Source: Blasia pusilla (lineage: Eukaryota; Marchantiophyta; Marchantiopsida; Blasiales). Taken from it: a DNA stretch of 64,000 nucleotides. Positions 37,494 to 52,487 of this stretch are shown piece after piece (positions within the stretch are counted from its first letter, which is position 1; the number at the start of each line of letters is the position of its first letter). The DNA lies in NCBI GenBank assembly GCA_050084515.1, contig CM114273.1:20894001-20958000 (forward strand). Reading direction: 5' to 3'. Both the position numbers and the translations under genes were made by a program. Below the pieces are notes generated by a model. It had not been told where the DNA came from and made no database searches. It saw nothing but the letters and a program-made list of their open reading frames with translations.

Positions 37494-40400
37494 TCACGTG
37501 CATGTGGCACCATCCATATTCAAAACCATTGATCTTGCCTGTGTGTCTAGCTCATCTTGCAGGCCCAATCTCTTCTCTCTTGGTCTTGGCTTTGGAAAGG
37601 ATGGTAACCTACTTGAGGTTCCATCCTGGGATGGACACAAAACTGTGTTATATCCCAATCCATGTTGTGTACTCTGTCTCTTTGCTTTTTTTGACCAGCG
37701 CTCAATGTTGGACTTCACTCGTTTGACAGAATTATTGTTTTGGAAACCATCATTGTATGTCTGAAAGGGGTTTCCCGGCTGCTGTGTCAAGCCGTTTCTA
37801 ACAACAACTTTTGTTGTTTCAATCCGACCATTTATTTCCCTCAACATTTTAGACGCCATTCTTAGAAGCAAGTCACTACCATGGCAATGATTTTGCAACT
37901 TAGAGTATAGTTTGTCCATAGTAGCCTCCATTTCTTGGGTTAAACCCGATAAATAAGATTCTTCGACTACTGGTGTTGTCTCAAGCGAAGGGCTTATACT
38001 CGTCTCTGTGTATGGAATGCATTCTGAAAGACACTTCAGATTCAAATAATTAGATTATAGCTGAAACCTGAAAACCAAAGCATAAATAATATCAAAATTA
38101 TTTCAATGTACTCGCACTACAAGATTTTGTATTAGTATTTAAAGGAAAACCTGGTATTTCGTTGAGATCGAGGAGGCTGCCGGAGATATGACTTTCAATA
38201 GATCTCGAATTCGTCACTGACATTTTTAGTTGTGTAATTCCTCCCCATTTGCTGCCCAATCTTCTTCCAAGTATATTCACAAGGTCCTCTTCGTTGTAAT
38301 CCTCTCGTAACAAAGCTGCAATCTGGAGAGAGATCTCATCATAGAAATCATGATATTTGCATTAGAAGATGGACAATAAGACAATTTGTGGTACCCAAAA
38401 AGAAAAACAAAAGTATTACTTACCATGTGCTTGCAGATGTTCCCCTTTAGGGTCCAAGGACACTCACAATGACCCCATTCGGTGTCATAATTATATACTT
38501 CATACCATTTTGTTGGTATTGTTTGGCTCCTGACACGTGCCATCTTTACTTGCCCCCTTGATTCAGTAAGCTGCACATCGCCCGTTGGGATTTCCCTTCC
38601 CTTCAATACTGCATTATTCACATATTGCTCTTCTGTTGCGTTTTGTACAAAACCCTTTTTTTTCAGCAAGTGAATGTGAAAATACCAAGCCTCTACAAAA
38701 CTGCTAAGCTTCCAAACTAGGTAGTCTCCTCTTCTTTGAGCAATACTCCTGTTGTCATCAGCAAGAACTGCTTTCATGCTTCCATGATATGCTTCAATTG
38801 CAGCGTTCGTGTCTTGGTTTGCATGAGGGTAGTCCCTTGCCGCTTTCACCCATTTATCTGTGCTCAAACAAGAATACACTAAGATGTATAGTTAATCCAA
38901 ACACCTGCAATATTAATATTCTAGAGAACCAACCAAAGAAAATATCACTCATGAACACCGATTATGTAAGTATTCCAAATATATCAGAGAAACAAAGACA
39001 CCCACCTAATTTCGGCTCCCAATATGTCCTTATATAGTTGATGAATGCAACTTCCTCTTTGAAGTCTGAATAGAATTGTTGCAGCAGGATCTTTGCATCA
39101 TCCAAGATCACACCTCTGGTGTATATGCCACACCGATTTACGTACATAATTTCTCCTTGTCGTCGTGACATGAGAGCTCTCATGATTGGACATCTAACCT
39201 TTCGCTTCAACTGCTTCAACCAGTCATGGCGTACATGCCAGAGACATAATATGATACTTGAGTTGGCAAATGTTACCCTACAAGTAAAGGTACTGGTGAG
39301 TTACAGCATGATTAAAAACCAATACCTGGAATACCTTCCATCCATGTGACTAATATGCCTGTGTAACAGAATGAAAAGTCATATTGAAAAACAAAAACAA
39401 AAATATGGAATGACTCTGTACCAAGAGAATACTTCATTGCATATCCTTAATGTATCTCAATGCATTTTGCTCGGCGTTGGCATCGTCTACTATGATTGCA
39501 TTCGGCTCCCAAGAGGGTTGTTGTGTTCTACACTTGGTTACCACTGCATGTAGCCATTTCACCAAGTGCACCTCCTTGGAGCTACTAGTCAAAATCCATG
39601 CTACCGGTATTCCAGTGTGGTGCTCATCAAACACTAAGATGGTATACAAAGGAAACTGCACACAAAACTCCACCACATAAGGAGTGTTGCAAGTAGACAT
39701 GAAATTCAACTTTGCAAGATTTTATTTAGGGTAGATATGAGTAAAGAGTAACAAACCTTGCTTCAATTGGTGCCAAACGTACTATCCATGCTGAGAATAC
39801 TGTTGTGTCCGTATTTCACCATCAATTGCAATTGCCAAGTGCTCTGGAATCCCAATATGAATGGTCTTGTATCATCAAAATAAGGCTCATAAAAGAAGAC
39901 CTTCTCTAGATAGAGGTTTACAAAGGTACTCAAAGATTCATTTTCATCTATACAAAACTGGAAAGTCTCCATATTCAAGGACTTCTTTGCATTTGCAATA
40001 TCATGCATTTGTAGGAAATCATCCCTCGTCATGCTCCCCTAAAGTCCGGAGAGGTGTTAGATCTCATTTTAAGCATCATCCCATGCTCGCACATAATCTG
40101 ATGGGGCTTTACCCCGAGTCGAAGCCTCTCCTTTATGTAACATCTCAACTCCTTTGAGATCCTAGGAGCATACATTTTTGGAGTGTCCAAACTTAGGGGG
40201 TCGTTATTGCCATGGCATGGCATCCCATCCTTGTCAACATGTAATCTACGTTTGTAAATGATCTTTGCCACATGCATTGGACCCTTGATTTCAGATACAG
40301 AAAAGTGACAGAGACACCCTCGCTTCCAACTATCTCCCCGTACAATTTTTTGGGCACGAGGCCGACTTCCTTGGCCTGATTTGGGAATGCTTGACCTGAA

Positions 40401-40987
40401 AAAAAACAAGAGGAATGCATTCCATCATACATAAACAGTATCTCTCTAGCAGGGACAACAGGAATGGAAATGAATTGCATGCATTATAAACAAGAACAAA
40501 AGATGATTGATCACCTTCCTTGTCTAACCTTCCTTGTTCCTATCATTATTCCACTTAAAAAAAATATACCACTTATCCGTGCTCACCTACTCACAACCGG
40601 TTGATGGAAGTGTCGCTTGTCTTGAGGTCCGTAAGCACAATAGTACACGGTGTATGATAATTCCTCGCCTTCGTCTTGTCCTAATCTTTCTCCTCTGCAC
40701 CTGGATGTGCCCTTCCAAAAGCTAGTGGGGTTTACATTGTCTCCATTACCCTCCCCGATAATAAAGTCCTCCAACCTATGCCAGGGGAGATACGCTGCAT
40801 TATATCGATCCCAATGGAGATCTTTTTCTGATATGTACCCCGTCGGCAAGTCTGCTTGGAGTTCCATCATCTTCATGGCTAGAATTCTTCTTGTCTATGC
40901 ACTTCTACTTCCAAATGCATTCTCCTCCACTTGATCATGTGATGGAGGAAGGATTGATGTCAAGTCAACAGGATTATCGATGTCCAT
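37494..40987 (-). pseudogene. MULE locus C2 gene 2: Mutator-like transposase with SWIM zinc finger
   Basis: The start is a Met at 40,987 in an N-terminus similar to C1. An early stop lies near 40,885. Visible blocks: CLCHFSVSEIKGP (about 40,310), SILSMDSTFGTN (first Asp, about 39,775), NAIIVDDANAEQNAL (second Asp, about 39,480) and LKRKVRCPIMRALMSRR (about 39,190). The SWIM finger is CECPWTLKGNICKHM (about 38,430), with ANQDTNAAIEAYHGSMKAV about 38,800. The C-terminal exon (38,045-37,494) includes MASKMLREINGRIE and NNNSVKRVKSNIERWSK. The C1 order is retained throughout. Motif sites fall in the gaps between coding blocks (39,328; 40,411), i.e. in introns. Confidence 0.85.
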
Positions 40988-42748
40988 ACTTACCTGTACA
41001 CAAGCATTTGATTATAATGCAAGAGAAAAGTCATGTGATCTTCACGAAAAAAAAAGACAAGTAACGAAAGTAAATGAGCAGTAAGATTGAGGGAAATGAC
41101 GGAATGCCTTTCAATAGCACAGATTCTACACAAACTTCTGAATGGCATCGGAATTATCACGTTTCATCTTTGTAGGAAAGGAATGATTTTAACATAGTAC
41201 TCTACAGTGCTCGCAGTGAATCCTAACTAGTATTCACAGAGTCGTGTAATTTTCAAAAAATACCCATTTACTCTCCTTTACAAGTATCACAAAAAATGGG
41301 GCGAATATTCAAAATGTAAGCACACTAAGACCCTAAACAGAAAGTAAAGTTAACCTATAGTACCAAATCAAGGCTCAAATATGATAGCCATCGAAAAAAA
41401 TTACTTTAAATACATACTAGACAAAAAAACAAGCTCAATCATTCCAATATATCAGATAAATCATGTGGTAATCGTTTGTGTACCTCGAAAGTAATCAATC
41501 TCACAAAGTAAAATATGTGAGAAGTGACGGAATACCTTTCGATTGTACATACTATACTCCTAAAGCATTGCAATATAGATACTGTGAGTCTCTATATGAA
41601 AACTGAATTTTAACAACAATACCGCCCTATAGTTCAAGTGACGGAATACTATTCCGTAGTACATTGTATACTCCTAAAGCCTTAGATAACATCCAAATCT
41701 TCAAGAATGCTTTTCAAAAGACATGAGTGTAACAGAGTCTTCTGTAGCTCTTGTAGAAATTTAATTTTCAAAACATACGCCTTTACTCTCCTACTCCTTT
41801 TAGTCTCCTAATGTCTACAATATAGATACTCTAGGTGCCTATATGGAAACTTAAATTTACCAGGTTAAGACCACCCTGCAGCTAAAACACTATAGGAATC
41901 TTCCAATAAAACATGGCAAGTAATCAAACTAAAAAAGCAGTACACAAACACTAAGAGTGTGAGAAATGTTGGAATACCTTTAGTGGTACAAGCTCTAACA
42001 GAAATCCTATAAGTATCAACAACTTACTCATCTCAAGAGCAGAAAAAAAAAACCGATTATTCATGTAGGCAGTGATTTACATGGGAAGCAAGAAGGTTTA
42101 AGGTATACTTGTCTATGAGATCAAACAAGAAGTAAAACAACAAACTCACTCATTCCAAAGTAGTAGAAAAAATATGTGATATTTAAGAAGAGGAAGAGAA
42201 TGAATGAATGTCACAAATACCAATGAAAGACCAACAGCATTAAGATGAAAAAATGCCTTCAAGATAGATTTTCTCTATTTCTAACAATTGGAGTGATTTC
42301 ATTCTCACTATACGCATTTTATAGTCGTCTACTTTCAAACTAACAAAGTCAAAAAATTAACAATATGGTAGTGGCCTTGGCATAAAGCGTTCCGATATTA
42401 CTATATCTGCTCCAAAAAATGCACTATGATTGTGACATTGACGGAATAGTTTTTGGTACTACAATATATTCGATCTGAAAGCCCCATTTGCAAGAAAAAG
42501 CACAAGTTTGCTTCACATCATATTACTGTATGCATGATTGTAAGATGGTTGAAAGGAATGTCTATAAGAAAGATGTCCCAATTTTCGCCATGTGAAACCG
42601 AATCGGCTCAACCTGAAAAAAAAACACATCAATAGGAACAAGAGAATTATCAACAGGACTTTGTTATCCAAGGTGATCTCCTCAACATGTTGAAAGAAAC
42701 AAGAACTAACAAAAGAATGCACTCAATAACAGAATTACATTTCTTTAC
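40988..42748. repeat. MULE C2 intergenic spacer with a run of motif sites
   Basis: Noncoding AT-rich DNA with GGAATGCCTTTC (41,101), GGAATACCTTTC (41,529), GGAATACTATTCCG (41,643), AGAATGCTTTTC (41,704), GGAATACCTTTAG (41,971) and a degenerate AAATGCCTTC (42,252). These occur every 60-430 bp and are preceded in three cases by GTGACGGAAT. No gene was seen. Confidence 0.75.
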
Positions 42749-45489
42749 CTAATTCTTACGCCGGTTTCGCCCCATTATTGATTTGCCATATACATTTTTC
42801 CTTTTTGCCCGTCGAGTGGGTGGTGTAGCCAACATATCTTGAAGGACCTCGGACCTTGTCTTCCCTAGTTCTCTACACTCCTCCATAGTGGGAGATAAAC
42901 CCGTGTGTCGTGGAATATTTTTGGGCCTTATGTCCATATCACCCACAAGAAGTTCCATGTTTGACTCCGCCATGATTTGGGTGACATGAAGTTGGGAGGC
43001 ATTTGGCAAATCTCTTTCCACCTCCCCGCACTCGGCAGCATCAGCTACTTGGCTCGTGGGTGGAGGAATAAACCACTCACCCTTGATCTCATGGAGATCT
43101 CTTAGAAGGTGGCTATCAGAAATCTAATCAATGGAATCCACATCATCCAAAGAAGCGAAGCCCCCATCGTGTATATTATCCTCCTTCCATTCTCTATTGA
43201 AACCTTCTTCTTTCCCTTTCTACTTCTTGGAACATATGAAGAACCAACCTTCAAAAGATTTTTCCTCAAAGCAAAAAGGTGACGGGTAGAAGGTCTCTCA
43301 ATGGATGAATCTCCAACAACAGGATCACCATAATCACCAGCCAAACCCCCTTTGGATGTCTCATGACAATCCAAAGCACTACCAACGGGGGTAAAGAGAA
43401 CATCAGGTGTAGAGATATGGGATATACTATCATTTATGCATCCCACTTGGCTACACAAAGTCTCTAAAATACCCACAGTGTCAACGCCAACATCTCCTAA
43501 ATCATCCACTCTACGAGCTCGTGCCATTCCCTCCAAATCACCCTCCAACATCTCTGATGAAACTTTCACCAAGCTCAGAATACCTTCTAGAATATCACCT
43601 GCGGTAATTCCAATCTCACCATCATCCCCACCACCATCACATCCAATTTCTGGAATGTCTTTCTCCAAACCTGCAACACTAGAAGGTATTCCGAGACTTG
43701 CCTCCAAAACTCCAATTGAATCTACCATGTCTACATGCAAGGGAGAAGGCTCACCAACACATTCCCCATCCACATGAGAACTATCATGTAGGTCCAACTC
43801 AACACGGGAAGCTCCAATGCCGCCACCACCACCACCACCACCACCACCACACACACTGGTTGGGATACTTTCCATCATTGCACCACTATAAGATACTCCA
43901 ATAACAACTTCTGGTGCTCCAGCTGAAAGTAAAGTCTCTTCATGCGAGGGAGGAGACTCACCAACATATTCCCCGACCACACAAGAGCTACCCTTCAAGA
44001 TTTCCCCTTGTGGAAGGTTCATCTCGACACATGAAGGGCCAATGGACACATCACAACTCCTAGGTCTTTGGAATAGTTTCTGTGCATCAAGAGTACATGG
44101 TGCAAAATCTAGACCAACCTGGTCTTCAACCGTCACACAAGGGATCTCAATAGGGGAGAAAAGGGGCGATGCACCCGATATAGTTTTTTCTCTCTTCTTC
44201 AAGGACTTGGGTACATGTGGAAGCCCAACCTTGGAGCAAGAGTCACCTCCCATAGATCTCGTGCGCACTCGACCTTTCTAACATCTTCACACATCGTCAA
44301 ACCAATATGGTCCTCCCTAATCTCACCAAAATCTTCTACACTCCCTTGTCAAACTTCTCAACAAAGAGGCTTACAAGCCAACTTACTTGGCCTCTTTGGG
44401 CGCAAGACTTGAAAGTCACTTATATCATCACATTCATCTCCTTGAGAGGTGGGAGGTGGTTTGCTAGAGCTACTCCCTAATGTAGATTTATGCACATTCC
44501 TCCTAGACCAATCTAAATCTACATCCTTCTTCTCCTTGGGACATACTTGGAAGCTCTTTTTTTGCAAACCTCTTTGACCTCCTCCAAGTTTCTTCTCTCC
44601 AACCATTCATTCCATTCTTTGCCTAGCCATGAAATCCAGTACTTGGCTTGATCTCTTTCAAGCCAAGCCATTAAGTTTTGTTTCTTTCGAGCAATCCAAG
44701 CTTGTGTCTCCTTCAATTTTGAGATCTCTCATCTTTAAAAATGGCAGGAAGCACACCCAAAGACACTCCTCTTTCTTCTCCTCTACTCCCCAAAGTTTCT
44801 TCACCGACTCCAAATGAAGAAAGTAATTCTTCCCCCTCCCAATCTGGTGCAGAACGTAGTTCACTAACTCTCTCAATGGCAACCAAGCATGCTAAGACAA
44901 TCACATCCATCATCAAATTGCTTTCACCGCAGTCTCGTACTTTCACAAGACACATGTCATACTTTTCTCTATCCAATAAGTCATCCCAATCTTGGATACC
45001 AAGGCACTTGGGGAGATCACACTCCATTAAAGCCAACAATGATGGCTTCTTGAACAAGTGTGGGATGACAGGATCTCGTTCCATTGTCAACCATGTCTCA
45101 GACCAATGTTGTCTAAATCTGTATAATTTTTCCCTCTTCATCTTTTCTAGACGCCCGATAGCATCTCCTGATTTTCTCATCAAATCTTCCTCTCTCTGCT
45201 TCTCACTAATGTTCCTCTTACGGCCCTTCACAGGGTCGTCAGGATGCCTACCTGCATTTTCCAAAGGTACTAAGTAACTTGGGTGCAGGTGAGGGTGCTT
45301 CTTAGTTAAGTGCTGATTGCACTTTGTTTTGTTCTTTGCAGAGTAAATGCGACTACAAACTAGACACATCCACTTTGTGTCGTCATGCAAATACCTCCAA
45401 TAGGTATGTTCCCCCAATGCAACGCCACAAACTACCCGGGTGGAAACTGAGGTCGGAGTAGACATGGGAAAGGCACTCCTGAAACACAT
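42749..45489 (-). pseudogene. MULE locus C2 gene 1: zinc-finger protein with basic C-terminus
   Basis: The reading starts at MCFRSAFPMSTPTS (45,489), with the aligned Met a few codons in. The finger WMCLVCSRIYSAKN / CNQHLTKKHP and the RREKLYRFRQHW-type helix match C1. Frameshifts lie near 44,710, 44,520 and 44,350. The acidic region starting MRTRSMGGD (44,268) contains a poly-Gly tract coded by a trinucleotide run at 43,822-43,850. The C-terminus (43,021-42,749) ends PPTRRAKRKNVYGKSIMGR plus basic residues. The ends and the finger are better conserved than the acidic middle, consistent with a DNA-binding protein with a flexible acidic linker. Confidence 0.65.
43822..43850. repeat. (CCA)n trinucleotide repeat in MULE C2 gene 1
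   Basis: About nine CCA/ACC repeats encode a glycine run on the minus strand. It is absent from the C1 copy. Confidence 0.9.
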
Positions 45490-45939
45490 TCAATAAAGTA
45501 TCTCAAACCATGACATGAACATGTTCCAAAGGGATAAAACCTAACAAGACCCACTAGTTCTGGGCAATGAACATTCCCACTAAATTTTTGATGTGAAATC
45601 TATTCGTAAACCTTGGTATTCTTCTAAAACCTCCCTTGGTTTCAAAGCCCGAATGCCTTCCATTCCTCCCTAAACCATCTTACTACAAGTTGTGTATCAA
45701 TCTAAAAGAGGAGAAAAATCAAGCAAAGGGTTCGAAAAAATTCATAATCATTTGAAGCACAGCAAGTAGCCACCTAAACTACTTGTGTGGTTAAGAGTTA
45801 ATAGAACCTAAAACAATAACTGTTACATGTCATCCGATTAGACAAAAAATTCATCTACAATTGGCGTCTAAAGTGAATGGATGCTGTAGCATTTTTTAGA
45901 GAAAAAATGAAGACATGCAATTGAAACGAACAAGGTCTG
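45490..45939. other. MULE C2 5' flank; one motif site
   Basis: Noncoding. GAATGCCTTCCATTCC lies at 45,651, about 160 bp upstream of gene 1, in the same relative place as the triple cluster upstream of C1 gene 1. Confidence 0.55.
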
Positions 45940-46376
45940 TTGGTCGCCTGGCTGATTGGTAATTTCAGAGCTTCATCATTAAAATCTCATCTCAAGAACC
46001 GAGATCTTCAATCTAGAGTGGACAAAGATCATCTTGAGGAGAGCAGCATTGCTCTCCTGCAGCAGGAGTTGCAGAGGGTAAAGAATCCGACCGTGCAATT
46101 AGAAGAGGAGCACAGCGCCAAGAAACTGAAGTGGAGTAAGAGAAGAGAATAGTTGTAAAGTCAAGTGAAGGAGCTCAAAAAGAATGCAGAACACTGTGAT
46201 ATGGATCGGAAAATTCTTTAAGACAAGAGTTCAGATTTCCAGGTCAGAATTAACGAGCTCCAAACAAGAGTGGAGAAAGCTACTGTCTCACAAAGTCGTG
46301 CTACTCAATTGAAGGAAGAGTTCACAAAGGTCAAGAATTTAATCTCAATGCAAAGACTGCAGGTGCCTAGACACTA
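45940..46376 (+). pseudogene. Coiled-coil protein remnant
   Basis: The reading (LLQQELQRVKNPTVQLEEEH, then after stops SQVKELKKNAEH and VRINELQTRVEKATVSQSR) shows heptad-like Leu/Val spacing and high Lys/Glu/Gln content, typical of a long coiled coil. In-frame stops at 46,150, 46,156 and about 46,220 break it. No catalytic domain is attached; family unknown. Confidence 0.5.
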
Positions 46377-48216
<1,840 letters not shown>

Positions 48217-49266
48217 GATCTTATAAAAAGTCAGTAGTTGGTAGTTGGGGGAGAAAATCCGTGGCTACAGATCGCACAGTGAATAGGCAGCCAAAAAGAA
48301 CTTGTCATGTGCAATAGGGACGGGACTATAGTGAACGGCAAAGAATGATAAAAAAAGATACGACAGTGAATATTCGAGCATACCTCAACGGCGGAAAGTA
48401 TTCCAGATGCACCTCCGTGATTAAGACGATTCAAAGTTGTTGAGCTCTAATGAAGTTTGCCACCACGTTTGCCTTCATTTGTGAACCACCAAATTGAGCG
48501 AATCATTCTAGAAAAATCGATACTCCATTCTCCAACACGAACATGCCTGCTCTGTATATTCGGGAAGACTTAAAAACGGAAAGTATTCCAGATCAACCTC
48601 TATGAGCTCATGAGGACCGTGAGCGTGGAGATGGTGGACATCGCTAAAGAAGCAGGAGAGCATTCTTCCTCGTTTCTTAGCCCGGCGGAAGAAATCGACT
48701 TCTATCGGATCGATGAGCCGGTATACTTGCCGGCTGCTGTCCCAGAGCAGTTGGCGGGCCAAGATACCAACCCAATCTTCGAGCGGGTAAGATACGATCT
48801 TTGTTCTTTGAGTTATGTGAAGGCCCATGTTGCAATTCATGTGGCATCAGTGTAGTTTATTTACCTTGTCCCAGTTGTGACAGGTGGTAAAGTAGATGGC
48901 ACTGATGGAGGGCCAGAACGCCCTGAGAATTCCACTTTGCCGATTGCGGACAATGGAGTACGTCCGCGAAATTCAATCTGACGAGGATATTGCAAAGCTA
49001 AAATAGTCGGCAGCGACAGCATCCTAAAATAGTCAGCAGCAACAGCATCAGGAATTCATAAGGGCAATTGAGGGGACGGAATTCAGCTGGATGCGGAACC
49101 TCTATTTCTTCATCTGGGATGGAAACCACAGTTTCATGGCGTGGACCCAATTTGCAGAGGAGCGCCAAAACTCATTGGAGGCGTATTTTTGCGTGAAGGC
49201 AGTCGTGCTACATCCATACCCTCGTCACATGGCGACGGTTGAGATGGCCATGCATGCCATGAATAC

Positions 49267-49951
49267 GTAAGTTTCCTCTTGCTTCACATCGTCGCACTCT
49301 GACGAGTTGTTTAACTAATGGTAACAAAACTCGTCGAAGTCCGACGAGTTTCTTGACTGGCCGCTATTTTGTTTTTGGCCGAAAGCAACTCGTCGGAGTC
49401 CGACGAGTTGCTTGACTGGCCGTTGTTTTTAGGATGTTTTTGGCCGAAAGCAACTCGTCGGACTCCGACGAGTTGCTCGACTGGCCGCTGTTTTAGGATG
49501 TTTTTTACCGAAAGCAAGTCGTCAGAGTCAGAAGAGTTGCTCGACTGGCCACTATTTTAGGATGTTTTTGGCCGAAAGCAACTCGTCGGACTCTGACAGG
49601 TTGCATTGGCCGGCACAGGAAGGTGATCGGAGTAAGGGAGCTTGATTTTTGGTGTCAAATCGCAGCTTTACTTGAAATTGCGCAACCTGTCGGACTCCGA
49701 CGGGTTGATATGTTCATTTTTCTCGCGAAGACCACTCTCTCAATACAAATTATCTGACAACCCGTCGGAGTCTGACGGGTTGAAACCAGAAAATCACAAA
49801 TCTGTATGTAATCCGTCGGACTCCGATGGGTTGCAAAATTTAGCTCGTAGCTACCATTCAGACCATGAGGTGTGACGATCTGTCGGAATCCGACTGGTTG
49901 CAAGAACCCATGTAGCTTGCAAAATTTCTTATATTGAGTTTGGATGTGCAG
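49267..49951 (+). repeat. Intron packed with about ten 25-bp palindromes
   Basis: Copies at 49,288 (degenerate), 49,328-49,350, 49,386-49,410, 49,451-49,475, 49,515-49,539, 49,579-49,603, 49,683-49,707, 49,758-49,782, 49,809-49,833 and 49,876-49,900. The two at 49,386 and 49,451 are perfect: CAACTCGTCGGA, one free base (G or C), then the reverse complement. The early copies lie in a 60-65-bp tandem unit (TTGACTGGCCGCT...). Later copies have unrelated spacers, so the palindrome itself is the conserved part. Confidence 0.95.
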
Positions 49952-51629
49952 GATTGTATCTAAGGGGAATGTCACCCACCATTGGATCTAGGATTGCGAT
50001 CGGGTGAAGAAAGTGATAACGACCCACCTAGCAGAGTACAAGGGGTTCTTGGGCGACGCCCTTGTAAATGAGATGCTGGCGAAGGAGGCTCAAATTAAAA
50101 AAAAGACTTGGGCAAATATATTTATTTCCCAAGATGCAGCCATGACAATCCTTTGCTGGTCAAAGATACAAGCCGCCAAGAAGAGCGCTTCATTGGAGCT
50201 CGAGCGGAGGGAGAAAGTGTTTGTGTCTGAGCGTGCTAAGTTCATCCAAGCTACAGTATCTGCAACTACGATGTACACTGCAAGCAAGATGCAGCGCTAC
50301 ATCGCCATTCTCAACCCGAACTTGGCCCCGATTTCTACAAGGAGCTGAAGGCGATAATCAAGCGCCAGTAGAAGAGGGATGAAGATCCGCAGGGTCGGAT
50401 TGGGGAGAAAGTGTCTCTCAACCGCGTCCATCGATTTGCCTTGTCTGGAATTCGGAATTTAGGAGAATCCAATTGATGAAAATCAGTGTCAATGGCACAG
50501 AGGCCCAAAAGAGGGCGGCACACCATCCTCCGGGTGTCTCTGATTCAGTGATCTCCCACTGGCTCCGTGAATGGTCATTGTGGGACGCGTTGCGGCTTCT
50601 CGGGAAGTTCATGCTTGTGGGTCTCCAAGCAGAGCTGAAAAGAATAGAGCCAGTTCCGGAGGAAGCAAACCTGGAGAGTGCTGAAAATTTTGAACTTTGG
50701 CTGGATGACATGCGGGACAAGCCCATAAAAAACCCAGGCTTTAGGACAATGTTCAAGGATTGCATCCTCCCTCAGGCAGACCTTGATGAAGAAATAGAGG
50801 CGAAGAAAAGGGATTTCGCAAAGAAAAAGCGAGATCTTCAAGAGTTGGCGGCCGATGCATCTCGACTAAGAGCTGCCCAATGCATGGTGTTCAGGTACCT
50901 CGTCCATTGTAAGAATGCAGGTACATGGCAAAAAATACCGATAGCCTGCAAATTGTGGGCTTCTCCGCCTCATGGAGAGACATTTTCCATGTACGACATG
51001 AAGATGGCTCAAAGCATGTCCGACTGGGAGGTGGAGAATTGCCCGATCTGGCTGGACTTCAACGACCCTAAGGACATAACCGAGAAATATCTGTGCCTGC
51101 TCTATGATGCACCGGATGACAAGCGTCATCATTCACTGCACGAATCTTTTGGATGAGCTGAAAAGTTTCAGTTCCCAAGCGTCAACATCCGCCATCGACA
51201 AATTGACAATGCTGGGACGGAAGCTTCAACGAACGGGCACGCTCCCTAGACGGTCCATGGGGAGGTCGAGGAGATGGCGGTGGATCTCCTCATCGCTGAT
51301 TTGCCCTCGGGGTTGTGCTTGTGGGACGAGAATCCGTGCGACGGTGTCCCAGACTGGAATGTCCCTCTTTCTTATGACCAGATTGCGCTCCTATTTTCCT
51401 TTGCAGACGCTTATCTCAGTGACAGGGGCTATTTATTGGTTTTGAATGGAGGAAGCGAGGACGAGCTCTTCAACTTGCAGTGCGTCAAGAGGTCGCTGAA
51501 GTGGAGGACGGCACAATCGTGGGTCATCAAGAACGAGTACCCACTCCGATCCGCGACAAGTCAAATCCGGATAAGGGCTCTAAATCCATATCCAAATTGT
51601 CTTGCTCCGACCGGCTGCAACTCTGCATG

Positions 51630-51929
51630 CAACCCGTTGGATTGTTTGAGTTGGAGACTTCGGTGTGCAATCCGTCTGAAAGCGATGGGTTGCAAATTTA
51701 TCGCAAGTCTCCATTGGGTGAATGCAACCCGTCAGAACCTGACGGGTTGCAAGTGCTTATGCTTTTTCCTTGTGTTTCTGGAATGATGCAACCCGTCTGA
51801 ATGCGACGGGTTGCTCTTAGCCAACCATGGGTTTCTCTAAGCCAGCAACTTGTCGGCTTTCGACGGGTTGCTCATGGCAAAAAAAATCACTTACACTTGT
51901 AAAACAACCCGTCAGACTCCGACAAGTTG
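51630..51929 (+). repeat. Intron with six 25-bp palindromes
   Basis: Copies at 51,630-51,654 (weak), 51,668-51,692, 51,725-51,749, 51,789-51,813, 51,846-51,870 and 51,905-51,929, spaced 38-64 bp. They lie between the WVIKNEYP coding block and the acceptor at 52,093 (TTCTTTACAG). Confidence 0.92.
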
Positions 51930-52487
51930 CTCCAATGTTAGGACTATAACTAAGTTCTCTAGGGTTAGGCAAAGTTCTTTGGGAACGAGTTGCACATTGT
52001 GTCACCATTCTGATAGTATACCTTTCTTGTTGTTGCATACTGAAATTAGCTCTTTCTTGTTGCTGACATTTTTTCCAACTTGCTTCTTTACAGATGGACC
52101 ACTCCTTTGTCTACTATTTTGTAAGGCCCGAGCACAACTTCCAAGTGTTTCAGATCCTCGATCTAGTGGATCCATGCTCGGATGGGTATAGCTTAGATAG
52201 TTTATATAATTCCCCCCCGGGAATTTACATGGAAAATGGTACCCCCTTACTTGGAGGAAGGGAAACGTTTCTGGCGCTGATGCAAACGCTCATCGAGCTA
52301 TGCTCAAGGCCGGGTGACTTGGTGTTCGACTTAGTGGGCCTTTCAGGGGCGAGTATCAGAGGCGCCTGGCAGAGTGGCAAGAACATTCTCTGCCTTGAGG
52401 GAAGGCAGGAACTGTTTGACCTTTGCAAAGAGGCAAAGGCAAATTACGACAGGCTGGTTGGGGTTTTGGAGTAGGGATTTATTTGAT

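Noticed and set aside
49288-49900. Regular palindromes considered as a CRISPR array
   Set aside because: Eukaryotic intron context, perfect dyad repeats with irregular 20-80-bp and partly repeated spacers, no cas genes; repeats also occur elsewhere in the gene.
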